Source: UBA7662 sp943369355
Lineage (GTDB): Bacteria; Bacteroidota; Bacteroidia; UBA7662
NCBI GenBank assembly: GCA_943369355.1
Contig: CALRMX020000003.1
Coordinates: 310,001-374,000 of the forward strand
DNA length: 64,000 bases
Direction of reading: 5' to 3'
Positions within the stretch are counted from its first letter, which is position 1; every line of letters begins with the position of its first letter. The notes under the pieces were generated by a model. That model saw nothing but the letters and a program-made list of their open reading frames with translations. It searched no databases and was not told where the DNA came from. Of this stretch, positions 53,068 to 61,831 are shown piece by piece. The position numbers and the translations under genes were made by a program.

Positions 53068-54027
53068 ATGCATATACTACTTGTGAACAACACCAAAATA
53101 CCTGCGCTTAAGTACGGTGGAACCGAGCGGGTAATTTGGGCACTAGGTAAAGCTTTGGTCGCTCTAGGTCACCAGGTGAGCTATCTGGTTGCCGAAGGTT
53201 CAAGCTGTCCGTTTGCCATGGTATATACTTATCACCACGATAAGCCGCTACAGGAACAAATTCCTGCGAATATTGACTTGGTGCACGTACACTTCCCGAT
53301 TGCAGAACCTTTATCCACCCCCTATTTGGTTACCATTCATGGGAATGGTAAAGCTGGCGAGCAATTTCAGCCCAACACGGTATTTCTGAGTCAAAATCAC
53401 GCTAAAAGACACCATGCACAACACTATGTGTACAACGGCTTAGATTGGGACGAATACGGGAAAGTAGATTGGAAAGCTGATCGTAAACATCTACTCTTTT
53501 TGGCAAAAACTTCACGTAAAGAGAAAAATGTTAATGGGGCTATTGAGATCGCAAAAAAAAGAAAAACACCCATCCAGATAATTGGGGGATGGAAGCTCAG
53601 CTTCAACAAATTTGTTCATTTCAGAGGGCAACTCGGAGGAGATCAAAAAAATGCTCTGCTCAATCATGGGCTAGCTTTGCTCAACCCAATTCGTTGGCAT
53701 GAACCTTTCGGACTTGCGCCCATCGAAGCCCTGTATTTTGGCAATCCGGTGTTTGCCACCCCATATGGTAGCATGCCCGAATTAATCATTGAAGACGTTG
53801 GATTTTTGAGTACATCAGGCACTCAAATGGTTGAAGCGTTAAATCAATTGACCTATTTCAGCAGAAAACTGTGTCATTCTTATGCGCTCGACCGCTTCAA
53901 TCACCTAGAAATGGCCAAAAACTACTTAGGTTATTACGAGCGCGTCTTAGGTGGTGAACAACTTCACGATACTCAACCTTTTTTAGCCGCCAACGACGTT
54001 TCGAGACTTCTGCCTTATACCCCGTAA
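53068..54027 (+). CDS. GT4 family glycosyltransferase
   Basis: A 319-residue GT-B enzyme. N-terminal IPALKYGGTERVIWALGKAL is the acceptor-domain start of GT4 proteins; the donor domain has FLAKTSRKEKN, a PIRWHEPFGLAPIEALYFGNPVFA nucleotide-sugar motif with the EPFG/E7 arrangement, and a C-terminal helical crossover. No signal peptide or membrane segment; it should act on the cytosolic face. The acceptor and sugar are unknown. The 3' end overlaps the convergent purM gene by 13 bases. Confidence 0.88.
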   Translation: MHILLVNNTKIPALKYGGTERVIWALGKALVALGHQVSYLVAEGSSCPFAMVYTYHHDKPLQEQIPANIDLVHVHFPIAEPLSTPYLVTIHGNGKAGEQFQPNTVFLSQNHAKRHHAQHYVYNGLDWDEYGKVDWKADRKHLLFLAKTSRKEKNVNGAIEIAKKRKTPIQIIGGWKLSFNKFVHFRGQLGGDQKNALLNHGLALLNPIRWHEPFGLAPIEALYFGNPVFATPYGSMPELIIEDVGFLSTSGTQMVEALNQLTYFSRKLCHSYALDRFNHLEMAKNYLGYYERVLGGEQLHDTQPFLAANDVSRLLPYTP

Positions 54028-55190
54028 AGGAACCTTCCGTGCTCACTGGTAATGTGTACCGAAGCCCCTTGATCTTGCGCCTCTACCCTTCCAACGATTT
54101 TTGCCGCTACTCCCAATTTTTCTGAATGTGCGATTATCTCGGCTGCATACCGTTCGTTGGTATAGAGTTCCATGCGATGCCCCATATTAAATACCTGATA
54201 CATCTCCTTCCAATCTGAGCCCGACTCCTGTTGTATCAAAGAGAAAAGCGGTGGGGTAGCAAAAAGATTATCCTTAATTACTTTGAGCCTATCTATAAAA
54301 TGTAGCACTTTGGTTTGACCTCCACCAGAACAATGTACCAAACCATGTATTTCTGAACCTAGTGCTTCAATCAAGGGCTTTAAAATAGGCGCATAGGTTC
54401 GTGTTGGAGACAACACCAGTTTACCAGCATTTAGTGGAACACCGTCAACTTGGTCGGTTAATTTCTTATTGCCCGAATAAACCAACGCCGCATCTACCAA
54501 TCCATCGTAACTCTCCGGATACTTGGCAGCAAGGTACTTGGCAAAAACGTCGTGACGCGCTGAGGTTAAACCGTTTGAGCCCATCCCCCCGTTGTATTCC
54601 GTTTCATAGACCGCTTGCCCAAATGATGCAAAACCAATTATTACATCGCCAGGCTGAATACGGTCGTTTGAGATAACCTGTTCTCTTTTCATTCGAGCAG
54701 TGACCGTGGAATCTACAATTACCGTTCGTACCAAATCGCCCACATCGGCTGTTTCTCCCCCACCAAAATGCATATGAACACCGTATCGATTCATTTGATC
54801 GGCAAACTGTTGTGTGCCGTTGATTATGGCACTAATCACTTCACCGGGGACTAGGTTCTTGTTCCTGCCAATGGTAGAAGAAAGAAGAAAATTATTAGTA
54901 GCGCCTACACACAATAGATCATCTAAGTTCATTACCACAGCATCCTGAGCGATGCCATGCCAAACACTTAAATCACCGGTTTCCTTCCAGTATAAATACG
55001 CCAGCGATGATTTAGTGCCTGCACCATCAGCATGGATGATATTGCAGTAGTCGGGGTCGCCACCAAGAAAGTCGGGAAGTATTTTACAAAAAGCTTTAGG
55101 AAATAAACCCTTGTCAAGTCCGGCAATGGCCTTGTGTACGTCTTCTTTCGTGGCTGATACACCCCGTTGATTGTATTTTGACTGATCCAT
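54015..55190 (-). CDS. purM: Phosphoribosylformylglycinamidine cyclo-ligase PurM
   Basis: A 391-residue AIR synthetase that closes the imidazole ring after PurL in purine synthesis. PurM/PurL-fold motifs are IIHADGAGTKSSLAYLYW, DAVVMNLDDLLCVGA and FGGGETADVGDLV; GLVHCSGGGQTKV lies in the C-terminal half. The length and N terminus (YNQRGVSATKEDV) match the divergent Bacteroidota form, somewhat longer than E. coli PurM. Start is ATG 55190; an in-frame TTG at 55202 is inside the upstream hairpin. Its promoter overlaps a terminator. Confidence 0.93.
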   Translation of the reverse strand: MDQSKYNQRGVSATKEDVHKAIAGLDKGLFPKAFCKILPDFLGGDPDYCNIIHADGAGTKSSLAYLYWKETGDLSVWHGIAQDAVVMNLDDLLCVGATNNFLLSSTIGRNKNLVPGEVISAIINGTQQFADQMNRYGVHMHFGGGETADVGDLVRTVIVDSTVTARMKREQVISNDRIQPGDVIIGFASFGQAVYETEYNGGMGSNGLTSARHDVFAKYLAAKYPESYDGLVDAALVYSGNKKLTDQVDGVPLNAGKLVLSPTRTYAPILKPLIEALGSEIHGLVHCSGGGQTKVLHFIDRLKVIKDNLFATPPLFSLIQQESGSDWKEMYQVFNMGHRMELYTNERYAAEIIAHSEKLGVAAKIVGRVEAQDQGASVHITSEHGRFLYGV

Positions 55191-55193
55191 GGC

Positions 55194-55230
55194 AAAAAAC
55201 AAGAAAGGGCAAAGTTACCCTGCCCTTTCT
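55194..55230 (-). terminator. Terminator of the PorE-like gene, directly before purM
   Basis: Ten-base perfect stem AGAAAGGGCA (55202-55211) and TGCCCTTTCT (55221-55230), loop of nine, followed on the minus strand by a T-rich tract (55201-55194) that reaches within three bases of the purM ATG. Confidence 0.8.
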
Positions 55231-55241
55231 GTATTTATCAA
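55210..55241 (-). promoter_or_regulatory. purM promoter nested in the terminator hairpin
   Basis: On the minus strand TTG (55241-55239), a 21-base spacer and TAACTTTG (55217-55210), a complete TTG/TAnnTTTG promoter. The -7 box covers the hairpin loop and the first stem base; the ATG is 19 bases on. Confidence 0.55.
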
Positions 55242-55254
55242 ATTAAGTTATTTC

Positions 55255-57243
55255 TTATTCTTTGTTCGGGTCGGTGAATACTTCGTCTCCATCACTTGTT
55301 TCTTCTCCGGTCACTCTTCTATACTTGATGATGCCTTTGAAGTCGGAAGAGATCACCTTGAATGTTGTACGACGATTCAGTTGATGTTCTTCATCACTAC
55401 AGTTCACACCATTCGCACAACGATTGAGTAACTGGGTTTCACCAAAACCTTTCGCCACCAAACGTGCCGAGTCAATACCGTTCTCGATAAGGTGATTTAC
55501 TACCGATTGTGCCCGTCGTTGTGAAAGGTTTAAGTTATATTCATCTGATCCTCGAGCATCCGTATGCGAGTTGATAGAAATCTTCAAATTTTCCGACTTC
55601 TTCATCATGTCCACCAACACCTTTAAGTTTTCTTTGGATGTTGGTGTAAGTTTATCACTATTAAAATCGTACAAGATGTCGTTCAAGGTAATTTCTTCAA
55701 TCGGTACCTTTTTCAAAGGTAGGTTGATGACGAAATCTTTCGAGGTTTCCTGACCTTTGGTTGATAATGAGGTGTCTTCGGCAAAATAATCCTTCCGAGT
55801 AACTTCTATGCGGTAGCGCATGTCCTCACGTAACTTAAACGTATAGTTACCTCTGTTGTCCGTGATGGCATCCATATAGGTGCTGTCTTCCATTATCAAC
55901 TTTACCTCAGCACCCGAAAGTGGACGACGAGTAGAGTCGTCGAAAACCATACCGCTTAAGTTGAACACCAATGGTGTGAGCACCCACTGCCAAATATCGT
56001 CCGAACCTCTTCCACCTGGCCGATTCGAGCTCAAAAAGCCCTTATCTCTACGTGCATTTGCCACAAAAGCAAAATCATCGGCTCCAGAGTTAATCGGATA
56101 TTTCATGTTTTCAGGCTTGGACCACTCCGTACCTTCTCCCTCAGAATAAAAAATATCCATGCCACCCATACCTGGATGCCCGTCGGAGGCAAAATAGAGG
56201 ATGTTTTCTGTTTCGTGAATACTGGGGAACATCTCGTCATCACCGGTATTGATGGTTGGACCTAGGTTAATGGGTGCATCCCATCCGTCACGGGCCTTGT
56301 TCACGAACCAGATGTCTTTCCCACCATATCCTCCCTCAGCATTGTCGGCAACAAAGTACAACTTCTTTTGATCCTTACTCAAGGATGGCTGACCCACGTT
56401 AACCGTATCACCAAATATCTCCACCAACTCGGCTACCGACCACTTGGTGCCTTGCTTACGTGACATAAAAATTTGGCAACGTCCGGTTTTACTATTGCAT
56501 CGCGTGAAGTACATAATTGTACCTAAACGATTGTTTGTAACAGTTCCCTCATTCATTGGCGTATTTACACCGCCCTGTAAGATTTTCAGTTTGCTCCACT
56601 TGCCTTTTCGGTCGACATAAGACTCGAAAATGTCCGAAAAATCTTCCCCAATTCTGCCGTATATTTTTTTTCCAGTTGCATCTTCACGTGTAGAGCTAAC
56701 CATCACACCGTTATTCTTGTACAGTGCAAGCCCGTAATCAGATTGGCGTGAATTGAAGATGCGCATATTATTCACCTCATAACGCGAAGGTGTGTTGATC
56801 CAAGTTTTAGCCAGTTTGCACGACTCCAATAGCCACTTTACTTTGGTATCTCCCGGATTTAGACCCAAATACGTATTGTACTGTTCTATTGCTTCATCGT
56901 ATTTTTCTAAACCTCTAAGCACATTGGCGTAATTCAGATACAATTCGGCTCCGTCGTATTGCGCTTTAATAGCACGTGCATACCAACTTTCTGCAACTTT
57001 AAAATCGTTGGCCAATCGGTAACATTCAGCCACCATATAGGTCGCTCTTGCTTTGTTATCCTTACTTTTTATGGCCTTTTTATACAAATCTGCCGCTACC
57101 ATATAACTCTCTACTTCAAAGGCTTTGTCGGCCGATGAAATCTGAGCTTTGAGCGAACCTGAAGTGCTGAATACCAAAATGAGGAGAAGTAAAATATAGC
57201 TTCTCAAGGTTTGATGGAACATCCCGGGTTTATTATCGTGCAT
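55255..57243 (-). CDS. PorE-like OmpA-domain protein (TPR, propeller, regulatory domain)
   Basis: A 662-residue periplasmic/outer-membrane protein whose domain order matches PorE, a T9SS component that ties the PorLM/PorKN machinery to peptidoglycan: signal peptide, TPR helices (about 40-150), a PD40/WD40-type beta-propeller (about 160-440, with repeats such as QPSLSKDQKKLYFVAD and FPSIHETENILYFAS), a carboxypeptidase-like regulatory domain (NLSGMVFDD, 450-530) and an OmpA C-terminal domain with NSHTDARGSDEYN. Similar proteins have other roles, so the PorE call is tentative. An ATG at 57222 gives a shorter signal peptide and is an alternative start. Confidence 0.8.
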   Translation of the reverse strand: MHDNKPGMFHQTLRSYILLLLILVFSTSGSLKAQISSADKAFEVESYMVAADLYKKAIKSKDNKARATYMVAECYRLANDFKVAESWYARAIKAQYDGAELYLNYANVLRGLEKYDEAIEQYNTYLGLNPGDTKVKWLLESCKLAKTWINTPSRYEVNNMRIFNSRQSDYGLALYKNNGVMVSSTREDATGKKIYGRIGEDFSDIFESYVDRKGKWSKLKILQGGVNTPMNEGTVTNNRLGTIMYFTRCNSKTGRCQIFMSRKQGTKWSVAELVEIFGDTVNVGQPSLSKDQKKLYFVADNAEGGYGGKDIWFVNKARDGWDAPINLGPTINTGDDEMFPSIHETENILYFASDGHPGMGGMDIFYSEGEGTEWSKPENMKYPINSGADDFAFVANARRDKGFLSSNRPGGRGSDDIWQWVLTPLVFNLSGMVFDDSTRRPLSGAEVKLIMEDSTYMDAITDNRGNYTFKLREDMRYRIEVTRKDYFAEDTSLSTKGQETSKDFVINLPLKKVPIEEITLNDILYDFNSDKLTPTSKENLKVLVDMMKKSENLKISINSHTDARGSDEYNLNLSQRRAQSVVNHLIENGIDSARLVAKGFGETQLLNRCANGVNCSDEEHQLNRRTTFKVISSDFKGIIKYRRVTGEETSDGDEVFTDPNKE

Positions 57244-57343
57244 ACCTATCAAAGTAAATCAATAAAATGGGAATGAACAAGCCAAAAATAGGGTTTAGGT
57301 ATACCTTTTAGGATGATTTTAATATGAAGGCAAAAAGCAGAAC

Positions 57344-57370
57344 AAAAAAGGCACGATTTCTCGTGCCTTT
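57344..57370 (-). terminator. Terminator of the uppS-bamA-skp operon
   Basis: Ten-base stem AAAGGCACGA (57347-57356) and TCGTGCCTTT (57361-57370), loop TTTC, with a T run on the minus strand. Confidence 0.88.
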
Positions 57371-57390
57371 ATAGTCGGTTGTTCGCTCTT

Positions 57391-57933
57391 TTATTTTTTA
57401 GCGGGGTCCTTCTTCGGGGTTTCTGCGGTAATGCCAAGCTTCTTTTTAACGGCATCCATGATATTGTCAGAGTCGTTCGAATGTAATACAGCTCCAACAC
57501 TGGTGTCAAAAATATAGCTGTACTTACCCTCAGTAGCTACTTCCTTTATAGCACCTTCCGCTTTTTTGAAAATAGGGCCGTAGACTTCTTCCTTTTTCTT
57601 GGCAATGTCTTGCTGAGCACGTTGCTGAAAATTGTCGATGTTGGTTTGCAAATCCTGAATTTCTTTGGCTCTGTATTCTCTCACTGCTTCCGACATGGTT
57701 GACTGTTTCGATTGGAACTCTTGATATTTATTCTGAAGTTCAGAAAGCATCATTTGGAGTTGTCCGTTTAAGTCTTCAGTATAACGCTTTAGGCTATCGT
57801 CAGCTAATTTCGTTTCAGGCATCATGGCAACCAATTCTGAAGAATTGACGTGTCCTAATTTTATCTGTGCCTGAACCGTAGTGGCGGCCATCAGTAATAG
57901 CGCAATAGCCGCTAATCGTTTAATAATTGACAT
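57391..57933 (-). CDS. OmpH/Skp family periplasmic chaperone, copy 2
   Basis: A 180-residue protein with a signal peptide (cut near VQAQ, residue 22), a short beta strand (IKLGHVNSSELVAMMPE) and a long coiled-coil arm (about residues 45-125), then YSYIFDTSVGAVLHSND closing the trimer body. Skp proteins hold unfolded outer membrane proteins on their way to BamA. It is last in the operon and ends in a lysine-rich tail (PKKDPAKK). Confidence 0.9.
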   Translation of the reverse strand: MSIIKRLAAIALLLMAATTVQAQIKLGHVNSSELVAMMPETKLADDSLKRYTEDLNGQLQMMLSELQNKYQEFQSKQSTMSEAVREYRAKEIQDLQTNIDNFQQRAQQDIAKKKEEVYGPIFKKAEGAIKEVATEGKYSYIFDTSVGAVLHSNDSDNIMDAVKKKLGITAETPKKDPAKK

Positions 57934-57962
57934 GGTCGTGTTTATTGAGTTTCAAATATAGT

Positions 57963-58553
57963 TTACTTTTTTCGGTTGGGTGGTTGGGTGTTTCCTTTTG
58001 CAGGCCCGCTACCACCTTGTTTTCCTGCTTCATTACTTTTTTTCGCAACACCCATCAACTCCAAAACTTCATCACTCTTGTCGAGCTTGTTATTCGCGTA
58101 CAACATGGTGAATTCCCCCGCTCGGTCAAAAATAATGTCGTAACCTTTATCTCTGGCATATTTCTGAACTGCATCGTAAATTTTATCTTGAACTGGCTTG
58201 ATTAACTGCTTCTGCTTCTGAAACAACTCACCTTCGTAGCCAAACTTCTTACGTTGCAATTCTGCTAGTTCAACCTCCTTTTGTTTAATTAGCGCTTCAC
58301 GCTCCTTACGCATCGATTCTGAAAGTAAAACCTGTTCCGCCTGTAAAGCCCTGTATAGTCGGTCCAACTCAAGTTTTTTCTCTTCAATTTCCCTGGTCCA
58401 TTGTTCGGCAAGTACGTCGAGTTCACTTTGAGCAGCTTTGTATTCGGGCATTTGTTCCAACAGGTATTCACTATCTACGTAAGCAAAACGTTGCGCGCTT
58501 GCGTTAGTCGCAATCAGCAACATAAATACCATGCCACAAAGGAATCGCTTCAT
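57963..58553 (-). CDS. OmpH/Skp family periplasmic chaperone, copy 1
   Basis: A 196-residue protein with a signal peptide (ending ASAQ, residue 21), the Skp start FAYVDSEYLLEQMPEYKAAQ, a charged coiled coil (about 45-120) and the body strand YDIIFDRAGEFTMLYAN. It shares layout with the downstream copy but has a Gly-rich tail after residue 175. It lies nine bases after bamA, so both chaperones are co-expressed with the outer membrane assembly protein. Confidence 0.9.
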   Translation of the reverse strand: MKRFLCGMVFMLLIATNASAQRFAYVDSEYLLEQMPEYKAAQSELDVLAEQWTREIEEKKLELDRLYRALQAEQVLLSESMRKEREALIKQKEVELAELQRKKFGYEGELFQKQKQLIKPVQDKIYDAVQKYARDKGYDIIFDRAGEFTMLYANNKLDKSDEVLELMGVAKKSNEAGKQGGSGPAKGNTQPPNRKK

Positions 58554-58562
58554 TGCAGAAAA

Positions 58563-61058
58563 TTAAAACGTTTGTCCAATTGAGATGTGAATATTACTTC
58601 GGTGAGCATCTTGGAATCCTGGCACTTGGTCGAATCCATATCCCCAGTCAACACCTAATAAGCCAAACATGGGTAGGAAAACACGCACACCAGCACCTGC
58701 CGACCTGAAATTCCGGAATGGGTCCCAACTTCTAAGACTTAAGAAGCTATTACCACCTTCAACATAGGAAGTAACATAAATTGTTGCGCTTGGATTCAAC
58801 GTAATTGGATAACGTAACTCCATAGTGTACTTCTGGAAAGTGGTTGCACCAATAAACTGTCCGGTTGCAGCATCGCGAGGCGTCAACGTGTTATTTTGAT
58901 ATCCTCGAAGGCCAATCAACTCTCGGTCGTCGAGCTGGAAGCCCATGATTCCGTCACCACCTACGTAAAACCGCCCGAATGGTATGTTTCCATAAGTACG
59001 GTCATACCCTCCCATGAATCCATATTGTAATCGCGACATGAGAACCAAATCGCCTACTAAACGAACGAAATAGTTGGCATCGAAACGCCACTTATGGTAT
59101 TCTACCCACTTGTACTTTTCCTCATTCGTTAAATCTGCAAAATTCCCGCGGCCCAATAAGCTGAAAGGTGGGGTAATCTGTAAAGTCAAACTAACATTAG
59201 AGCCAGAGCGCGGGTAAATCGGCTGGTCTATTGAATTTCGGGCAAGTGTTTCTTTGAAAAAAAAGTTGTTGGATTGCCCATTCGGCAAAAAGAACGTTTG
59301 GGCGTTATTGGTGAGCGTGAATCGTTGGTAGTTGATAGAATGCACCAAGGTAAAATAATCATCGGGCACTTTTAATCGCTTACCTAAACTTACACTAACT
59401 CCTTGTATGCGTATTTCCTGCCGGTTTCCGCTCGATGCGGTCAAACCATTCGATTGGATGGAAGTGTAAGCACTTACTGTAAGTGCATTGGGTTTTTTAC
59501 CACCTAACCAAGGCTCCGTGAAGGAGGCATTGTACGATTGGAAAAAGCGGCCATTCGACTGAACCCGAAGACTCAAACGCTGACCATCTCCCGATGGAAC
59601 TGGCTTCCAAGCATCTTCGTCGAACATTTTTCGCGCCGCGAAATTATTGAGCACTAGTCCTAACGACCCTACAATTTGTCCTGCACCCCAGCCCCCTGAA
59701 AGTTCAATCTGGTCGTTCGACCGTTCGGCAACCTTATATTCTATGTCCACCGTGCCCGTTGCAGGATTTGGAATTGGTGTAACGCCTATCTGCTCAGGAT
59801 CGAAATATCCTAATTGAGATAGTTCTCTGGTTGTTCGAATTACATCGCTTCGGCTAAACTTTTGTCCAGGACGTGTACGCAATTCTCGAATAATAACGTG
59901 ATCGCTGGTTTTATCATTTCCTTGAACGGTAACCTTATTAATCGTGGCCTGAGAACCCTCAAATATCCGAATCTCCATGTCAATGGAGTCGCCTTCAACT
60001 TTTACCTCTACAGGATTGATGGAGAAGAAAAGATAGCCGTCGTCCATATAAAGACTGGAAATATCCCGGCCATTTTGGTCTATCTGTAAGCGCGAGGTAA
60101 GCGTTTCTTGATTGTAAACTTCCCCGCGTTTTATGCCTAAAATTCTATGTAATACAGAATCGGGATAGAGCGTATTTCCTGTGAAGTCAATTTCTCTGAA
60201 ATAATACCGCGGTCCTTCTGCAAGATCTATCTCTATTCTGAATCGATTATTGGGCAGCTTGTATACACTATCTCTTAATATTCTAGCATCACGATATCCT
60301 AATGCCAAATATTTCTCAATCAACTTATCCTTGTCTTCATCGTACTTGTCCTCGAAATACTTGGCTGAGCGGAATATATTCCACCATTTGTACTCTTTGG
60401 TTTCTTTAAGGCCCTTTTTTACTTTCCTGTCAGAAAGCTGCTCATTTCCATTTATGACAATCTCACCGATTTTCACCTTTTTACCTGGCTTAACCGTAAC
60501 TCTCACATTTACAGCATTCGAAATGTTGGTGTCGGGAACTTCAACCAAATCAATACTCACATCCCAGAAACCCTTTTCTTCGTAGAACTCCCGAATAATT
60601 TGTTTGGCAGTAACCTTAACGCTTTGGGTAATAATTTTTCCTTTGTAAGGTTTGAGTTTTTCACTCAGATCATCTACTTGGCTTCGTTTCAGATTTCGGC
60701 TGAAAGCAAAACGTGAGATTCTCGGCTTCTCCTCGAGATAAAAGCTTAGAAAGATATTATCGCCTTCAATTCGGTCAACTAAAATTTGAACATCCCCAAA
60801 CAAGCCCTGTTTCCATAAATTTTGAACTGCTTTGGATATTTTATCGCCTGGAACGGTAATTTTTTCACCGATGCGAAGGCCAGAAAGAATAACAAGTACT
60901 TCTTTGTCCAAAAATTGTGTTCCCGAAACCGTGACCCCTGCCATGGTATACTCTTTGGGCTTTGTATAGTCAATATTGACCTCTCCCACTTGTATTTGAG
61001 CGAACGAAATGAAAGGGATCAAGCTAAGGATCCAAAAAAGCTTGCGGGAAATACTCAT
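58563..61058 (-). CDS. bamA: Outer membrane protein assembly factor BamA
   Basis: An 831-residue Omp85 protein that inserts beta-barrels into the outer membrane. It has a signal peptide (residues 1-20), POTRA domains over the first 430 residues (repeats such as LSGLRIGEKITVPGDKI and VIRELRTRPGQKFSRSDV), and a C-terminal barrel with the VRVFLPMFGLLGVDWGYGFD motif region and a final IHISIGQTF. Its start overlaps the uppS stop by one base (TAATG), a strong sign of an operon with uppS and the two Skp genes. Confidence 0.95.
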   Translation of the reverse strand: MSISRKLFWILSLIPFISFAQIQVGEVNIDYTKPKEYTMAGVTVSGTQFLDKEVLVILSGLRIGEKITVPGDKISKAVQNLWKQGLFGDVQILVDRIEGDNIFLSFYLEEKPRISRFAFSRNLKRSQVDDLSEKLKPYKGKIITQSVKVTAKQIIREFYEEKGFWDVSIDLVEVPDTNISNAVNVRVTVKPGKKVKIGEIVINGNEQLSDRKVKKGLKETKEYKWWNIFRSAKYFEDKYDEDKDKLIEKYLALGYRDARILRDSVYKLPNNRFRIEIDLAEGPRYYFREIDFTGNTLYPDSVLHRILGIKRGEVYNQETLTSRLQIDQNGRDISSLYMDDGYLFFSINPVEVKVEGDSIDMEIRIFEGSQATINKVTVQGNDKTSDHVIIRELRTRPGQKFSRSDVIRTTRELSQLGYFDPEQIGVTPIPNPATGTVDIEYKVAERSNDQIELSGGWGAGQIVGSLGLVLNNFAARKMFDEDAWKPVPSGDGQRLSLRVQSNGRFFQSYNASFTEPWLGGKKPNALTVSAYTSIQSNGLTASSGNRQEIRIQGVSVSLGKRLKVPDDYFTLVHSINYQRFTLTNNAQTFFLPNGQSNNFFFKETLARNSIDQPIYPRSGSNVSLTLQITPPFSLLGRGNFADLTNEEKYKWVEYHKWRFDANYFVRLVGDLVLMSRLQYGFMGGYDRTYGNIPFGRFYVGGDGIMGFQLDDRELIGLRGYQNNTLTPRDAATGQFIGATTFQKYTMELRYPITLNPSATIYVTSYVEGGNSFLSLRSWDPFRNFRSAGAGVRVFLPMFGLLGVDWGYGFDQVPGFQDAHRSNIHISIGQTF

Positions 61059-61804
61059 TAAATCAATCGTATTTGATCACCTGTTTTGCCAAACCGTCGT
61101 TCTCTCTTTTGAAAATCGAGGATGGCTTTATACAAATCATCCTTTTGAAAATCGGGCCAGAAGGTATCTGTGAAATATAGTTCTGTGTAGGCTAGCTGCC
61201 ACAATAAAAAATTCGAAATTCGGTGTTCGCCGCTTGTACGTATCAGCAATTCAGGATCCGGGATATTACTTGTCATCAATCTTTGCGAAATGAGGGCTTC
61301 ATCAATGGCCTCTGGCAATAAAGCTCCAGATTTCGCCTCCGTGGCAATTTCCTGCACAGCTTTTACGAGTTCCCAGCGTGAACTGTAACTCAATGCAAGG
61401 TTCAATTGCATGCGTTTATTGTCTTTGGTAATTTCCATGGCTTCCTTCATCTGCGCATAACATGACTTCGGAAGAGAATCCAAATTACCGATCGCAACGA
61501 GACGAATATCATTCTTCATCAACGTTTCAGTCTCTGCCCTTATTGTTGCCACAAGTAATTCCATCAGGGCGTTGACCTCCGATTCGGGACGAGACCAGTT
61601 TTCTGTCGAAAATGTATATAAGGTCAAGTATTTAATCCCCAATTCGGCACAAGCCTCAGTGGTATTTCGCACGGCATGTACCCCATGTTGATGCCCGAAA
61701 ATACGATGTTGACCCTGGCTGTTGGCCCAACGGCCATTACCATCCATGATCACTGCTACGTGAGCGGGTAAACGAGTAATATCAATTTGTTCCACCAAGG
61801 ACAT
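61058..61804 (-). CDS. uppS: Isoprenyl transferase (undecaprenyl diphosphate synthase)
   Basis: A 248-residue cis-prenyltransferase that makes the C55 lipid carrier for cell wall and lipopolysaccharide. VAVIMDGNGRWANSQG carries the catalytic Asp of region I, followed by YTFSTENWSRP, and the C-terminal region has PELLIRTSGEHRISNFLLWQLAYTELYF and WPDF. ATG 61804 is preferred to GTG 61822. A promoter box overlaps the stop of the upstream DUF6089 gene. Confidence 0.96.
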   Translation of the reverse strand: MSLVEQIDITRLPAHVAVIMDGNGRWANSQGQHRIFGHQHGVHAVRNTTEACAELGIKYLTLYTFSTENWSRPESEVNALMELLVATIRAETETLMKNDIRLVAIGNLDSLPKSCYAQMKEAMEITKDNKRMQLNLALSYSSRWELVKAVQEIATEAKSGALLPEAIDEALISQRLMTSNIPDPELLIRTSGEHRISNFLLWQLAYTELYFTDTFWPDFQKDDLYKAILDFQKRERRFGKTGDQIRLI

Positions 61805-61823
61805 TGGCCGCGTTTGAAGCACG

Positions 61824-61831
61824 CAAAATTA
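61824..61831 (-). promoter_or_regulatory. Candidate -7 box (TAATTTTG) of the uppS-bamA-skp operon
   Basis: Exact TAnnTTTG match on the minus strand, 19 bases before the uppS ATG, overlapping the TAA stop of the upstream gene. No spaced TTG. Confidence 0.4.
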
